A stretch of DNA of 64,000 bases from Rhodoferax ferrireducens T118 (GCF_000013605.1 NC_007908.1:434001-498000), one strand, 5' to 3'; counted from the first letter of the stretch, positions 25,314-37,490 are shown. Numbers and translations are program-made. The notes: generated by a model not told the origin, from the letters alone.

Positions 25314-26243
25314 TTATTTGCCCCAGCGCAGCACCATCGGATTCAGGCGCTGTGCGGTCTCGATCAGGCCCGCGCGAACCGCGGGGTGCATGGAGGGCCA
25401 GGGATGGCGCGGTGCTTCGCAGGCAATGACGCCGCCTTCCTTCATCAGCGCCTTGGCGCTCAGGATGCCGCCCTGGCGGTTTTCATAGTTGATCAGGGGC
25501 AGCCATTGCTGGTAATGGGCGATGGCTTCTTCACGCCGACCGGCGCAATAGGCGTCCACAATCAGGCGAATGCCGTCGGGGTAAGCGCCGCCGGTCATCG
25601 CCCCGGTCGCGCCCGCGTCCAGATCGGGTAGCAGGGTGATGGCTTCTTCGCCATCCCATGGGCCCTCGATGGCAGCCCCGCCCAGGCGGATCAGTTCGCG
25701 CAGCTTGGAGGCGGCACCGGCGGTTTCGATCTTGAAATAGGCCACCTGCTTGATCTCCGTGGCCATGCGGGCCAGAAAGGCGGCCGACAGAACAGTGCCA
25801 CTGGCGGGCGCGTCCTGGATCATGATGGGAATGTCAATCGCATCCGACAGCCCGGCATAAAACTCGTAAATTCTCTCTTCGGAGACGCGAAAGGTGGCGC
25901 CGTGGTAGGGCGGCATCACCATCACCATGGCAGCGCCCAAATCCTCGGCGCGCCGGCTGCGCTGAGCGCAGACCTGGGTGCTGAAGTGGGTGGTGGTCAC
26001 AATCACCGGCACTCGACCGGCCACATGCTCCAGCATGGTTCGGGTCAGCACGTCTCGCTCGTCATCCGAGAGCAAAAACTGCTCCGAGAAGTTGGCCAGC
26101 AGGCACAGGCCGTTGGAGCCGGCATCGATCATGAAATCGACGCAACGCTTCTGGCTGGCAAGATCGAGCTCGCCATTCTCAAAAAACGTGGTCGGGACTA
26201 CCGGGAAGACGCCCTTGAAGCGGGCCTGGTTTGTTTGGGTCAT
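25314..26243 (-). CDS. DHDPS-family enzyme, probable 2-keto-3-deoxypentonate dehydratase
   Basis: 309 residues of the N-acetylneuraminate lyase/DHDPS barrel: GVFPVVPTTFFENGELD, GSNGLCLLANFSEQ (the substrate loop, where DHDPS has a GTTGE-type motif), MVMPPYHG, IPIMIQDAPASGTVLS (Tyr of the classical lyases replaced by QD) and the Schiff-base lysine in VAYFKIETA. The QDAP and NFSEQ patterns are like L-2-keto-3-deoxyarabonate dehydratase (the AraD of the non-phosphorylative L-arabinose route). It would make 2-oxoglutarate semialdehyde for the neighbouring ALDH. Confidence 0.8.
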   Translation of the reverse strand: MTQTNQARFKGVFPVVPTTFFENGELDLASQKRCVDFMIDAGSNGLCLLANFSEQFLLSDDERDVLTRTMLEHVAGRVPVIVTTTHFSTQVCAQRSRRAEDLGAAMVMVMPPYHGATFRVSEERIYEFYAGLSDAIDIPIMIQDAPASGTVLSAAFLARMATEIKQVAYFKIETAGAASKLRELIRLGGAAIEGPWDGEEAITLLPDLDAGATGAMTGGAYPDGIRLIVDAYCAGRREEAIAHYQQWLPLINYENRQGGILSAKALMKEGGVIACEAPRHPWPSMHPAVRAGLIETAQRLNPMVLRWGK

Positions 26244-26259
26244 GTCAATGCCTTTGGCT

Positions 26260-27288
26260 TTAAATGGGGCCGCGGGCTTTGGCCATGGTCATCGCGGCGT
26301 CTTCAATCATGTCTTCCTGGCCACCGACCATGCCGCGACGGCCCAGTTCAATCAGGATTTCACGCGCCGAAACACCATACTTTTTCTCGGCGCGTTTGGC
26401 GAACAGCAAGAACGATGAATAAACGCCGGCGTAGCCCAGGATCAGGGCGTCGCGGTCAATGCGGATCGGGTGATCCATCATCGGCACCACGATGTCCTCG
26501 GCCACGTCCTGCATCTTGAACAGGTCCACGCCGGTCGCTATACCCATGCGGTTGCACACGGCAATGAAGACTTCCATCGGCGTATTGCCGGCGCCCGCGC
26601 CCAGGCCTGCCGCGGCCGCGTCGATGCGCGTCGCACCACTCTCGACGGCGACCACCGAGTTGGCCACCCCCATGGCGAGGTTGTGGTGGCCATGAAAGCC
26701 AAGTTCGGTCTCCGGTCTCAAAGCCGCACGCACGGCGCTGGTTTTTTCCTTCACCTCAGCGGGCAGCATGTACCCGGCCGAATCGGTGATGTAGATGCAA
26801 TTGGCACCGTAACTTTCCATCAGGCGGGCCTGGCTGATCAGGCGCTGCGAATCCGCCTTGTGCGCCATCATCAGAAAACCGACCGTGTCCATCTCCAGCT
26901 GGCGCGCCAGGCTGATGTGCTGTTCGGAGACGTCGGCCTCGGTGCAGTGGGTGGCGACGCGGATGGTGTGTACGCCCAGGTCTTTCGCCATCCGGAGGTG
27001 GTCCACAGTGCCGATGCCGGGGATCAACAGGGCCGACACCTTGGCCAGCTTGAGCAGAGGAATCACGGTGCCCAAATATTCCTCGTCGGTGTGGGCCGGG
27101 AAGCCATAGTTCACCGAGGCGCCACCCAGGCCGTCGCCGTGGGTGACTTCGATCAGCGGCACGCCGGCGGCGTCGAGCCCGGTCGCCACCGCCTTCATCT
27201 GGTCCAGCGTCATCTGGTGGCGCTTGGGGTGCATGCCGTCGCGCAGGGTCATGTCGTGGACGGTGATTCTTTTACCTTTGACAGTCAT
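26260..27288 (-). CDS. mhpE: 4-hydroxy-2-oxovalerate aldolase (class II pyruvate aldolase)
   Basis: 342 residues. Catalytic features are intact: TLRDGMHP gives Arg16, Asp17 and His20; the metal ligands are in HGHHNLAMG; the C-terminal domain contains GYAGVYSSF with the catalytic Tyr. The family cleaves 4-hydroxy-2-oxoacids to pyruvate and an aldehyde and channels the aldehyde to the acylating dehydrogenase encoded next to it. No meta-cleavage genes are nearby. Instead it is embedded with a pentonate-type dehydratase, whose product (4,5-dihydroxy-2-oxopentanoate) is a 5-hydroxylated version of the normal substrate, so cleavage to pyruvate and glycolaldehyde is possible. The specificity is inferred. 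Confidence 0.9.
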   Translation of the reverse strand: MTVKGKRITVHDMTLRDGMHPKRHQMTLDQMKAVATGLDAAGVPLIEVTHGDGLGGASVNYGFPAHTDEEYLGTVIPLLKLAKVSALLIPGIGTVDHLRMAKDLGVHTIRVATHCTEADVSEQHISLARQLEMDTVGFLMMAHKADSQRLISQARLMESYGANCIYITDSAGYMLPAEVKEKTSAVRAALRPETELGFHGHHNLAMGVANSVVAVESGATRIDAAAAGLGAGAGNTPMEVFIAVCNRMGIATGVDLFKMQDVAEDIVVPMMDHPIRIDRDALILGYAGVYSSFLLFAKRAEKKYGVSAREILIELGRRGMVGGQEDMIEDAAMTMAKARGPI

Positions 27289-27302
27289 GGGGTGCTCCTG
27301 GC

Positions 27303-28223
27303 TCAGGCGACCGTGGCCATGGGTTGAAGATTGATCCTGCCAGCGAGAATCTCCTCGGCAAACATCTCGGCGGTGCGGGCGGCGGCGGCGGTCATGATGT
27401 CGAGGTTGCCGGAGTACTTGGGCAGGAAGTCGCCCAGGCCTTCCACTTCCAGAAACACCGAGACGCGTTTATCGTCAAATACCGGGCCATTGACCAGTTT
27501 GTAGCCGGGCACGTATTTCTGCACTTCCTTGATCATGGCGTGAATCGACGCGGTGATCTTCGCCTGATCAGGTTCGGTCTCGGTCAGGCAATGCACGGTG
27601 TCACGCATCACCAGCGGCGGCTCAGCCGGGTTGATGATGATGATCGCCTTGCCCTTGGCAGCACCGCCCACCTGCTCGATGGCGCGGGAGGTGGTGCGGG
27701 TAAATTCGTCGATGTTCTTGCGCGTGCCCGGGCCTGCCGACTTGGAGGAAATCGTGGCCACAATCTCGCCGTACCGGACCGGCTGCACCCGGGAGATGGC
27801 GGCGATCATCGGAATCGTCGCCTGGCCGCCGCAGGTCACCATGTTGACGTTCATGACCCGCCGGCCCACAAGCGCCAGCAGGTTGACCGGCGGTACACAA
27901 AACGGGCCGATGGCCGCCGGTGTCAGGTCGATCACCAGGACGCCGAGTTCGGTCAACCTGCGCGAGTTCTCGGCATGGACATAGGCCGAGGTCGCATCAA
28001 AAGCAATCTGCACACCATCCGCCAGCACATGCGGCAGCAGGCCGTCAACACCCTGTTCGGTGGTTTTCAACCCCAGCTCGCGGGCGCGCTTCAAGCCCTC
28101 GGAAGTTGGGTCAACACCGACCATCCAGACCGGGTCCAGCACCGGGCTGCGCCTCAGTTTGTAGAGCAGATCGGTGCCGATGTTGCCCGGACCGATCAGC
28201 GCACATTTGATTTTTTTGCTCAT
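27303..28223 (-). CDS. mhpF: Acetaldehyde dehydrogenase (acylating), CoA-dependent
   Basis: 306 residues from ATG 28223. [13 protein letters not shown] is the NAD motif, DATSAYVH and DLTPAAIGP follow, and [12 protein letters not shown] carries the catalytic cysteine near residue 130. The partner-binding C-terminal part [23 protein letters not shown] is typical. It should form a complex with the aldolase and turn the released aldehyde, NAD and CoA into an acyl-CoA. With glycolaldehyde it would make glycolyl-CoA, which is a hypothesis here. Gap to the aldolase start is 14 bases. Confidence 0.9.
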   Translation of the reverse strand: MSKKIKCALIGPGNIGTDLLYKLRRSPVLDPVWMVGVDPTSEGLKRARELGLKTTEQGVDGLLPHVLADGVQIAFDATSAYVHAENSRRLTELGVLVIDLTPAAIGPFCVPPVNLLALVGRRVMNVNMVTCGGQATIPMIAAISRVQPVRYGEIVATISSKSAGPGTRKNIDEFTRTTSRAIEQVGGAAKGKAIIIINPAEPPLVMRDTVHCLTETEPDQAKITASIHAMIKEVQKYVPGYKLVNGPVFDDKRVSVFLEVEGLGDFLPKYSGNLDIMTAAAARTAEMFAEEILAGRINLQPMATVA

Positions 28224-28256
28224 CACGGGTCTTTCAGAATCGCGCAAGGCGCGGGC

Positions 28257-29996
28257 TCAGTGCGAATGTCTGGGCACCTCGGCGCCGCGACAGCCGACCA
28301 GAAAATCGAAATCGCAGCCTTCGTCGGCCTGCAGCACCCGGTCGATGTACAACTGCTGGTAGCCGCCCTTGGCCGGCGCTGCGGGCTTGGCCTGCAGCTC
28401 GGCCTGGCGCTGCGCGATCTCAGCCTCACTGATCTCCAGGTCCAGCTTGCCCGCGTAACTGTCGAGTGCGATCCAGTCGCCATCGCGCACGATCGCCAGC
28501 GGCCCGCCGGCAGCCGCTTCCGGCGCCACATGCAACACCACGGTACCGTAGGCCGTGCCGCTCATGCGGGCATCCGAGATGCGAACCATGTCGGTGATGC
28601 CTTGCGCCAGCAGCTTGGGCGGCAGGCCCATGTTCCCCACTTCGGCCATGCCGGGGTAGCCCTTGGGGCCGCAGTTCTTGAGCACCATCACCGAATCGGC
28701 ATCGATCTCCAGGTCCGGGTCGCCGATGCGGGCCTTGTAGTGGTCAATATCCTCGAAGACGACTGCCTTGCCGCGGTGTTTCATCAGCGCGGGCGTGGCC
28801 GCTGACGGCTTCAGCACGGCGCCGCGCGGCGCCAGATTGCCGCGCAGCACGCAGATGCTGCCATCCGCGACCAGCGGCTTGTCGAGCGGCCGGATCACTT
28901 CCGGGTTGTGGATCGGGGCGTCCAGCACGTTTTCCCAGATGGACTTGCCGTTGACCGTCAGCGCATCCTTGTGCGGCAACAGGCCGCCCTCGCCCATGCG
29001 GCGCAACACAGCGGGGAGGCCGCCCGCGTAATAGAAATCTTCCATCAGGAAACGGCCTGACGGCTGCAGGTCCACCAGCGTCGGTGTGCCCTTGCCCACG
29101 GTGGTCCAGTCGTCGAGTTCCAGCGGCACGCCGATGCGAGCGGCAATGGCCTTGAGGTGAATGGCCGCGTTGGTGGAGCCGCCCACGGCTGCATTGACAC
29201 GAATGGCGTTTTCAAACGCTTCGCGCGTCAGGATTTTGGACAACTTCAGGTCCTCCCACACCATGTCCACAATGCGCATGCCCGACATGTGGGCCAGCAC
29301 GTAGCGGCGCGCATCCACGGCCGGAATGGCGGCGTTGTGCGGTAGCGAGGTGCCCAGCGCCTCGGCCATGCAGGCCATGGTGGAGGCGGTGCCCATGGTG
29401 TTGCAGGTGCCGGCCGAGCGCGACATGCCGGCTTCGGCCGACATGAACTCATTGAGCGAGATTTTCCCCGCCTTGACCGCTTCGTGCAGCTGCCAGACCA
29501 CCGTGCCGGAGCCGATGTCACGGCCTTCATGCTTGCCGTTCAGCATCGGGCCGCCGGTCACGACGATGGTCGGGATGTCGCAGCTGGCAGCGCCCATCAG
29601 CAGCGCGGGTGTGGTCTTGTCGCAGCCCACCAGCAGCACCACGGCATCCATCGGGTTGCCGCGAATGGATTCCTCGACATCCATGCTGGCCAGGTTGCGC
29701 GTCAGCATGGCGGTGGGGCGCAAATTGGACTCACCGTTGGAGAACACCGGGAATTCGACCGGGAAGCCGCCGGCCTCGGAGATGCCGCGCTTCACGTGCT
29801 CGGCAATCTTGCGAAAGTGCGCGTTGCAGGGTGTCAGTTCAGACCAGGTGTTGCAGATGCCAATGATCGGCTTGCCCTGAAACTCATGATCCGGAATGCC
29901 CTGGTTCTTCATCCAACTGCGGTACATGAAGCCATTTTTGTCGGCTGCTCCGAACCAGGCGGCGGACCGCAATACACGTTTGGGCGGGGTGGACAT
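28257..29996 (-). CDS. IlvD/Edd-family sugar acid dehydratase (L-arabonate/pentonate type)
   Basis: 579 residues from ATG 29996 (AAGGAG upstream). Length and motifs fit the arabonate/xylonate dehydratase subgroup: GICNTWSELTPCN, FSNGESNLRPTAMLTRNL, VGCDKTTPALLMG and AGTCNTMGTASTM. These provide the three Cys for a [2Fe-2S] cluster, with the Mg-lysine region at DIGSGTVVW. It would dehydrate a pentonate to 2-keto-3-deoxypentonate. It is the first gene of the minus-strand chain and is divergent from a GbpR-like LysR gene, which also points to pentose or pentonate substrates. Confidence 0.88.
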   Translation of the reverse strand: MSTPPKRVLRSAAWFGAADKNGFMYRSWMKNQGIPDHEFQGKPIIGICNTWSELTPCNAHFRKIAEHVKRGISEAGGFPVEFPVFSNGESNLRPTAMLTRNLASMDVEESIRGNPMDAVVLLVGCDKTTPALLMGAASCDIPTIVVTGGPMLNGKHEGRDIGSGTVVWQLHEAVKAGKISLNEFMSAEAGMSRSAGTCNTMGTASTMACMAEALGTSLPHNAAIPAVDARRYVLAHMSGMRIVDMVWEDLKLSKILTREAFENAIRVNAAVGGSTNAAIHLKAIAARIGVPLELDDWTTVGKGTPTLVDLQPSGRFLMEDFYYAGGLPAVLRRMGEGGLLPHKDALTVNGKSIWENVLDAPIHNPEVIRPLDKPLVADGSICVLRGNLAPRGAVLKPSAATPALMKHRGKAVVFEDIDHYKARIGDPDLEIDADSVMVLKNCGPKGYPGMAEVGNMGLPPKLLAQGITDMVRISDARMSGTAYGTVVLHVAPEAAAGGPLAIVRDGDWIALDSYAGKLDLEISEAEIAQRQAELQAKPAAPAKGGYQQLYIDRVLQADEGCDFDFLVGCRGAEVPRHSH

Positions 29997-30119
29997 CCGA
30001 GTCTCCTTCAATCTTTTGGGTTGCAATCGACGCCATCTTAGGTGCGGTCGAAATACAAAACAAATGAATTAATATGCGAAACCGATATTATTTTTTATAT
30101 CAATCAAACGACAATCCGG

Positions 30120-31106
30120 ATGAGCGCTGAGTACCCCGCCACTGACACCTCCAGACCCATGAATGACCATGACCCTGACGCCGCGCGGCGGACGCGGACC
30201 AAGCTCAAAACACGCCAGATGTTTCTGTTGCTCGCGCTGGACGAGGCACGTAATCTTCATCAAGCGGCCAAAGAAACCAATATGAGCCAGCCCGCCGCGT
30301 CGAAGATGCTCAAAGACATTGAGGAACTCTTTGGCGTGCCGTTTTTTGACCGGCTGCCGCGCGGCGTGCGGCCAACGCTGTATGGCGAAACCATGATCCG
30401 CCATGTCCGGATGGCACTCACCAATCTGTCACAAGGTCAGGATTCGATTGCCACGTTGCAAGCCGGCCTGTCAGGCCAGGTTGACATCGGCGTGATCATC
30501 ACACCCTCCACGACACTGGTACCGCAGGCGATCGCGCGCACCAAGCAGGAGGCCCCGCGCCTGTGTATCGGCGTTGAGGTCGGTACCAGCAATGAGCTGG
30601 TGGAACGCCTGAAGCGCGGTCAACTCGATTTCCTGATCGCCCGCATTCGGGAGCAGGAAGATGATCTGGACCTTTTGTATGAGGACTTATCGGAGGAAAC
30701 CGAGTGCGCCGTCGCGCGCGTTGGGCATCCCTTGCTGGCGCGCAGCGATCTCGGTTTGAACGATCTGGCCGCTGCCGGCTGGATACTGTCGCCGCGCGGC
30801 AGCATTCTGCGCCACCGGTTCGACATGATGTTTCGTCGTATTGAGCTGGAGACGCCCGCCAACGTGGTGGAGGCCACGGCCATTTCAGTGATCACCAGCC
30901 TGCTGCAGCAAACCGATTTCCTGCATGTGATGCCACTGGAGGTTGCCCGCTATTACGTCCGATGCAGCGAGCTGGCCATTCTGCCCATTGAGCTTCCCTG
31001 CAAGATGGACAGTTTTGGCGTCATCGCGCGGCGCGATCAATTGTTGTCACCCGGGGCCAAGCTGCTGTTGCAACACCTGCGCACCATCGCGGCAGAGATT
31101 TATTGA
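30120..31106 (+). CDS. LysR-family regulator, GbpR-like
   Basis: 328 residues from ATG 30120; a GTG at 30042 and an ATG at 30159 are alternatives, and conserved sequence begins only at RTRTKLKTRQMFLLLALDE. The wHTH (about 35-90) reads HQAAKETNMSQPAASKMLKDIE with the strongly basic wing FFDRLPRGVRPT. The effector domain (GQVDIGVIITPS, LDFLIARIREQED, VARVGHPLLA) fits the GbpR group, which controls galactose/arabinose/fucose uptake and acid-sugar genes. It is divergent from the dehydratase gene across a very AT-rich gap and most likely controls that operon. Confidence 0.85.
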   Translation: MSAEYPATDTSRPMNDHDPDAARRTRTKLKTRQMFLLLALDEARNLHQAAKETNMSQPAASKMLKDIEELFGVPFFDRLPRGVRPTLYGETMIRHVRMALTNLSQGQDSIATLQAGLSGQVDIGVIITPSTTLVPQAIARTKQEAPRLCIGVEVGTSNELVERLKRGQLDFLIARIREQEDDLDLLYEDLSEETECAVARVGHPLLARSDLGLNDLAAAGWILSPRGSILRHRFDMMFRRIELETPANVVEATAISVITSLLQQTDFLHVMPLEVARYYVRCSELAILPIELPCKMDSFGVIARRDQLLSPGAKLLLQHLRTIAAEIY

Positions 31107-31203
31107 GAGGCCGCTTCTTCGCGCCCATGCCCTTGATGCCTGGCCCAACTGAGCTCGGAAAGTCAATCAGCCATGATTGAAAAATGGAAAGACACGCAAA
31201 CCG

Positions 31204-34200
31204 TCAGCTGATGCTATTACGCACGAACGCTTCGAATTGATCTTTAGGTAGCGGCTTGCTGACGTAATAACCCTGCACCTCATCACATCCCTGCAAGCGC
31301 AAAAAGGCCAGTTGACTGGCCGTTTCCACCCCCTCGGCAATGGTGTGCATGCCCAAACTGCTGGCCAGATTGATGATCGCGGTGACGATCGCCTTGTCAT
31401 CCGGATCATCGCTGATGTCGCGTACAAAAGACTGATCGATCTTGAGCTTGTTGACCTTGAATTTCTTCAGGTAGCTCAGGCTCGAGTAGCCGGTGCCAAA
31501 GTCGTCAATCGACATGCGGATGCCGTGTTCGTCGAGCTTGTTCATGATCGCGATGGCGGCCGGCGGATCGTCCATCGCGGCGGCCTCCGTCAGCTCCAGC
31601 TCCAGAAATTCGGGGGGCAGCGCGGCCTCGTCGAGGATGCGCGTCACCAGGGCCATCAGGTTCGGATGGCGAAACTGCACCGCTGACAGGTTGACCGCGA
31701 TCACCATGGGCCGCAGCCCGGCATCCAGCCACTGCTTCAATTGCCTGACGGCGGTGCGCAGCACCCACTCGCCAATCGCCAGGATCTGCCCACTGTCTTC
31801 GGCAATCGGGATGAACTCCGCCGGCGAGATCATGCCGAGCTCGGGATGGCGCCAGCGCAGCAGGGCTTCGGCGCCCACAATATGACCATCCTGCAAGGCG
31901 ACCTGCGGCTGAAAATGCAGCTCAAATTCATGCCGGGGCAGGGCATGGCGCAGGGCGTTGACCAATTGCAGGGTGCGCGCCGAATGGGTCTGCATCTCCT
32001 GCGTGAAAAAGCGGAAATCGTTGCGCGAGGCTTGCTTGACGCGATACATGGCGGCGTCGGCGTTTTTTGACAGGGTTTCAAAATCCTGTCCGTCATTGGG
32101 ATAAAGGGCGATACCAATCGACACCGTGCTCACCAATTCATTCTGTTCAATCTGGCACGGCTGCGCTACGGCGGCAAGCAACTTCGTCGCGACTTGACTG
32201 GCCTGCGCTTCATCAGTGCCCGGTAGCAACAGAATAAATTCATCGCCCCCCAGCCGCGACAAGCTGTCTTCTTCCCGCAGCGCGGCCTTGAGTCGGCGCG
32301 AGACGTCCACCAGCAGTTGATCACCAACGCTATGCCCCAAGGTGTCGTTGATATTCTTGAAGTGGTCCAAGTCGAGAAACATGATGGCCAACTGGTCGCC
32401 GTGGCGCTGCGCCAGGCTGAGCGCGTACCGGAAGCGATCATGGAGTTGACTGCGGTTGGGCAGGCCGGTCAGTTGATCAAAATGGGCCAACTGTTGAATC
32501 TGCGCCTCGGCCAGCTTCTTCTCGGTGATGTCGCGCGTGATGGAGAGAATGCAGTCAACGTCTTTGAAGCGGACTTTTTCCGCTGACATCAAGCCGTGAA
32601 AGATGTCGCCATTTTTCTTGACGAAAGTGGCCTCAAGATTGTTGCAACGTCCTTCGGACTGCAATGCGTCAACCAGCCGCATCCGGTCTGCCGGGTTGCC
32701 CCAGAGATTGAGTTCGGTGGCGGTTTTGCCCACCACCTCGTCGTGCCGCCAGCCGGTGATGCGCTCAAAACCCGTGTTCACATCGACGTAGAGACCATCC
32801 ACCAGCCGGGTGATATTGACCGCATCCGGACTGGTCTGGAACGCTTTGCGATAGCGCTCCTCGCTGTCGCGTAAATCGTCCTGCATGATCTTGCGCTCAC
32901 GTTCGTCGGCAAAGCGGTCCAGCGCAAAGCTGATGTCAAGCGCCATTTCAAGCAACAGGTTTTGCGCTGCTTCGTCAAAGGCACACGCTTCACCCGCATA
33001 CAGTGTGAAGGCGCCGATCACCCGGTCTTTCAGGTGCAAGGGCAGCGACGCCGAGGCGCCCCAGCCGAAGCGCTCGCCGCGTTCATGCCAAGCTGCGGTG
33101 GCGTCATCGTGCTGGAAGTCCTGGCACCAAAACGGCCGGTCTTCACGAATTGATGTGCCGGTGGGGCCGCGACCCTTGTCGCCGCTCAGATCAACTGAAA
33201 TTTCTATCCCCTCCAGGTACTCGACACCGCTGCCGAATGAGGCCGCCGGTTTGATCAACTGGTCAGCCTCATCGAGCATGCCGATCCAGGCCATTTTCAT
33301 GCCGCCAAAATTAACGGCATCCCGGCAAATGATCGGGAACAATTCACTGGCATCGCTGCAGCGGACGATGGCCTGGTTGCATTGGCTCAGGGCCGCATAA
33401 AGCTTGGTCAGGCGCTCAATTTTGATTTCAGCCTTCTTGCGCTCGGTGATGTCGCGCGACAGCACAATGAAAGTCGGCGCATCACCTGGCAGGCCGGGCT
33501 TGCGTGAAGCGGAGAGCTCGAACCAATGCGCGCCGTCCGGCAGGGCTAGCTGGATCTGCTTGCCGTGCGAGTAGCCGACTGCATTGGCTTCATGCACCGC
33601 CGCCAGGCAAATATCTGCCACCGCAACCGGCAACACCCGATGCAGCGTCTTGCCCAGCAGCTCAGAGCGCGGCGAATGGTAGGCCAGATAGCGACCGTCC
33701 ATGTCCGTTTCAAAGAGTAGATCGGGCAGTGCGTCGAGCGTGCTCTGCAACCGCTGGTTGAGCGCCACGAGTTCTACTGCCTGCGCATTGACGTCGACTT
33801 GAAGTTCGTTCGCGCGGACTCTGGCGGCACCCGCCTGCTTCGCACTGTAAGCCAGCAGCACACTGAACAGCGCCGCCAGCGCGACTTTCAGGCTCAGGCC
33901 CTGCGGGTCTGCCCAACCCGTCGTGGGCGCCACGCTGAGGGTCCACTTGGCGTTGGGAACTTTCAATTCAAAATCAACGGCGTCAAGCGGGACTTTGGCT
34001 GACTGGGCGATGATCTGGCGCTGTTGGCTGGCCGGATCGATGCGCCACAGCACATAGTCATAGCCGCGTGCCACCACCTGCTCGAATTGCGCCGGACCCA
34101 AGGCTTGCTGCAGATTTTGTTGCAAGGACTGCGCATGGTCGGCGGCCATGGCCAGCGCACGGGACTGCGCCAGCTGCCGGCGGTGCTGCTCCGAGCGATA

Positions 34201-34287
34201 GACCAGGCCACCAGCCACCAGGCCCGCGAGCAGGAAGACGACGATGCCAACCAGGGCTGGGCGCATGGGCTTAGCGAGAATTGGCAT
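31204..34287 (-). CDS. Membrane-bound PAS-GAF-PAS-GGDEF-EAL protein
   Basis: 1027 residues from ATG 34287, chosen for the AGGGAAGG ribosome site six bases upstream. TM helices are near 8-30 and about 130-150. The region between them contains VVARGYDYVLWRID and PNAKWTLSVAPTTGW, like a shortened CHASE sensor. Then come PAS (about 190-300), GAF (310-470), PAS (490-610), GGDEF (about 620-780, intact RLGGDEF and an RxxD-like site upstream) and EAL (790-1020; EALLRW, LELTEAA, DDFGTGYSS, EGVETA). Both catalytic motifs look active, so it could make or break c-di-GMP according to the sensed signal. It converges with the LysR gene. Confidence 0.9.
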   Translation of the reverse strand: MPILAKPMRPALVGIVVFLLAGLVAGGLVYRSEQHRRQLAQSRALAMAADHAQSLQQNLQQALGPAQFEQVVARGYDYVLWRIDPASQQRQIIAQSAKVPLDAVDFELKVPNAKWTLSVAPTTGWADPQGLSLKVALAALFSVLLAYSAKQAGAARVRANELQVDVNAQAVELVALNQRLQSTLDALPDLLFETDMDGRYLAYHSPRSELLGKTLHRVLPVAVADICLAAVHEANAVGYSHGKQIQLALPDGAHWFELSASRKPGLPGDAPTFIVLSRDITERKKAEIKIERLTKLYAALSQCNQAIVRCSDASELFPIICRDAVNFGGMKMAWIGMLDEADQLIKPAASFGSGVEYLEGIEISVDLSGDKGRGPTGTSIREDRPFWCQDFQHDDATAAWHERGERFGWGASASLPLHLKDRVIGAFTLYAGEACAFDEAAQNLLLEMALDISFALDRFADERERKIMQDDLRDSEERYRKAFQTSPDAVNITRLVDGLYVDVNTGFERITGWRHDEVVGKTATELNLWGNPADRMRLVDALQSEGRCNNLEATFVKKNGDIFHGLMSAEKVRFKDVDCILSITRDITEKKLAEAQIQQLAHFDQLTGLPNRSQLHDRFRYALSLAQRHGDQLAIMFLDLDHFKNINDTLGHSVGDQLLVDVSRRLKAALREEDSLSRLGGDEFILLLPGTDEAQASQVATKLLAAVAQPCQIEQNELVSTVSIGIALYPNDGQDFETLSKNADAAMYRVKQASRNDFRFFTQEMQTHSARTLQLVNALRHALPRHEFELHFQPQVALQDGHIVGAEALLRWRHPELGMISPAEFIPIAEDSGQILAIGEWVLRTAVRQLKQWLDAGLRPMVIAVNLSAVQFRHPNLMALVTRILDEAALPPEFLELELTEAAAMDDPPAAIAIMNKLDEHGIRMSIDDFGTGYSSLSYLKKFKVNKLKIDQSFVRDISDDPDDKAIVTAIINLASSLGMHTIAEGVETASQLAFLRLQGCDEVQGYYVSKPLPKDQFEAFVRNSIS

Positions 34288-34408
34288 CACAAACCTTCCC
34301 TGTTGAAATGGTTGCATTGCACACACCCGCCAATAACGCACACCTTGGCGCCGTGCTTGCGGTCAAATTGTAGAGGTGAGCGCAGTCAGGTTCGGTCACC
34401 TGTGTCGC

Positions 34409-36263
<1,855 letters not shown>

Positions 36264-36265
<2 letters not shown>

Positions 36266-36330
36266 ATGCTACTGAATAAATAGCTGCTTACGTATATCGG
36301 ATGTGGGTTAGAGGCCAATTTGGCATATAT
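36264..36330 (+). repeat. Dispersed repeat copy between recQ and metH
   Basis: TGCTACTGAATAAATAGCTGCTT at its left, GAGGCCAATTTGGCATATAT at its right. The same arms, in the other orientation, occur at 45711-45770. The remainder of the gap up to 36421 holds TACAAT at about 36409, a possible -10 for the metH transcript. Confidence 0.65.
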
Positions 36331-36421
36331 TTCTCGGTGAAGCCCGAAAATCACCGGCCCCTGTTGCGGCCATTGTCCCATCCCGCACAGCCCAGCCCCC
36401 GGCTTTCTACAATACGCAGCT

Positions 36422-37468
36422 ATGAAAGCACTCCACTACACCCGCGGACAAAAGCTGCCCGAGATTCTGCAACACCGCATCATGGTGCTCGACGGCGCCA
36501 TGGGCACCATGATCCAGCGCTTCAAGCTGGGTGAAGCCCAGTACCGGGGCGAGCGCTTCAAGGACTTCCACAAAGACGTCAAGGGCAACAACGAGCTGCT
36601 GAGCCTGACGCGCCCGGACGTCATCACCGACATCCATGAGCGCTATCTGGCCGCCGGCGCCGACATGATCGAGACCAACACCTTTGGCGCCACCCGGGTG
36701 GCCCAGGCCGACTACGACATGGCCGACCTGGCGTTTGAGATGAACCTGGCCTCGGCCAAGCTGGCCAGAGCCGCCTGCGACAAATTTTCAACCCCCGACA
36801 AACCGCGTTTTGTGCTCGGTGCCCTGGGCCCGACACCCAAGACCGCCAGCATCAGCCCGGACGTGAACGATCCCGGCGCCCGCAATGTGACTTTTGAGCA
36901 ACTGCGCGCCGCCTATTACGAACAGGTTGAAGCGCTGGTGCAGGGCGGCGCCGATGCGCTGCTGGTGGAAACCATTTTTGACACCCTCAACGCCAAGGCG
37001 GCGCTGTTCGCCATCGATGAATTTTTTGAGGCCAGTGGGCAGCAGCTGCCCATCATCATCAGCGGCACGGTGACGGATGCGTCCGGGCGCATTTTGAGCG
37101 GCCAGACCGTCACCGCGTTCTGGCACAGCGTGCGTCACGCGCAGCCCTTGGCCGTGGGTCTGAACTGCGCCCTGGGGGCCGCGCTGATGCGCCCCTACAT
37201 CCAGGAGTTGGCCAAGGCCGCGCCCGACACCTTCATCAGCTGCTACCCCAATGCCGGCCTGCCCAACCCGATGAGCGACACCGGCTTTGACGAAACCCCG
37301 GCCGACACCAGCCGCCTGATTGGCGAGTTTGCCGCCGAGGGCCTGGTCAACATCGTGGGTGGCTGCTGCGGCACCACGCCGGAGCACATTGGGGCCATTC
37401 ACGACAAAGTGGCTCCGCTGGCGGGGCGCGTGCTGCAGAGGAATGTGTTTTACCCAGAGGCGGCTTGA
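36422..37468 (+). CDS. metH: Methionine synthase, homocysteine S-methyltransferase half (split MetH)
   Basis: 348 residues. It is the N-terminal Hcy-binding barrel of MetH only: [34 protein letters not shown], and the zinc cysteines in VGLNCALGA and [15 protein letters not shown]. The protein stops where a full-length MetH would continue with the folate domain. The remaining domains are encoded at 41587-44484. The split into two genes is known in Comamonadaceae; here the halves are separated by about 4.1 kb instead of being adjacent. Confidence 0.93.
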   Translation: MKALHYTRGQKLPEILQHRIMVLDGAMGTMIQRFKLGEAQYRGERFKDFHKDVKGNNELLSLTRPDVITDIHERYLAAGADMIETNTFGATRVAQADYDMADLAFEMNLASAKLARAACDKFSTPDKPRFVLGALGPTPKTASISPDVNDPGARNVTFEQLRAAYYEQVEALVQGGADALLVETIFDTLNAKAALFAIDEFFEASGQQLPIIISGTVTDASGRILSGQTVTAFWHSVRHAQPLAVGLNCALGAALMRPYIQELAKAAPDTFISCYPNAGLPNPMSDTGFDETPADTSRLIGEFAAEGLVNIVGGCCGTTPEHIGAIHDKVAPLAGRVLQRNVFYPEAA

Positions 37469-37490
37469 CGGGTTACCAAGGAGTTGACCG

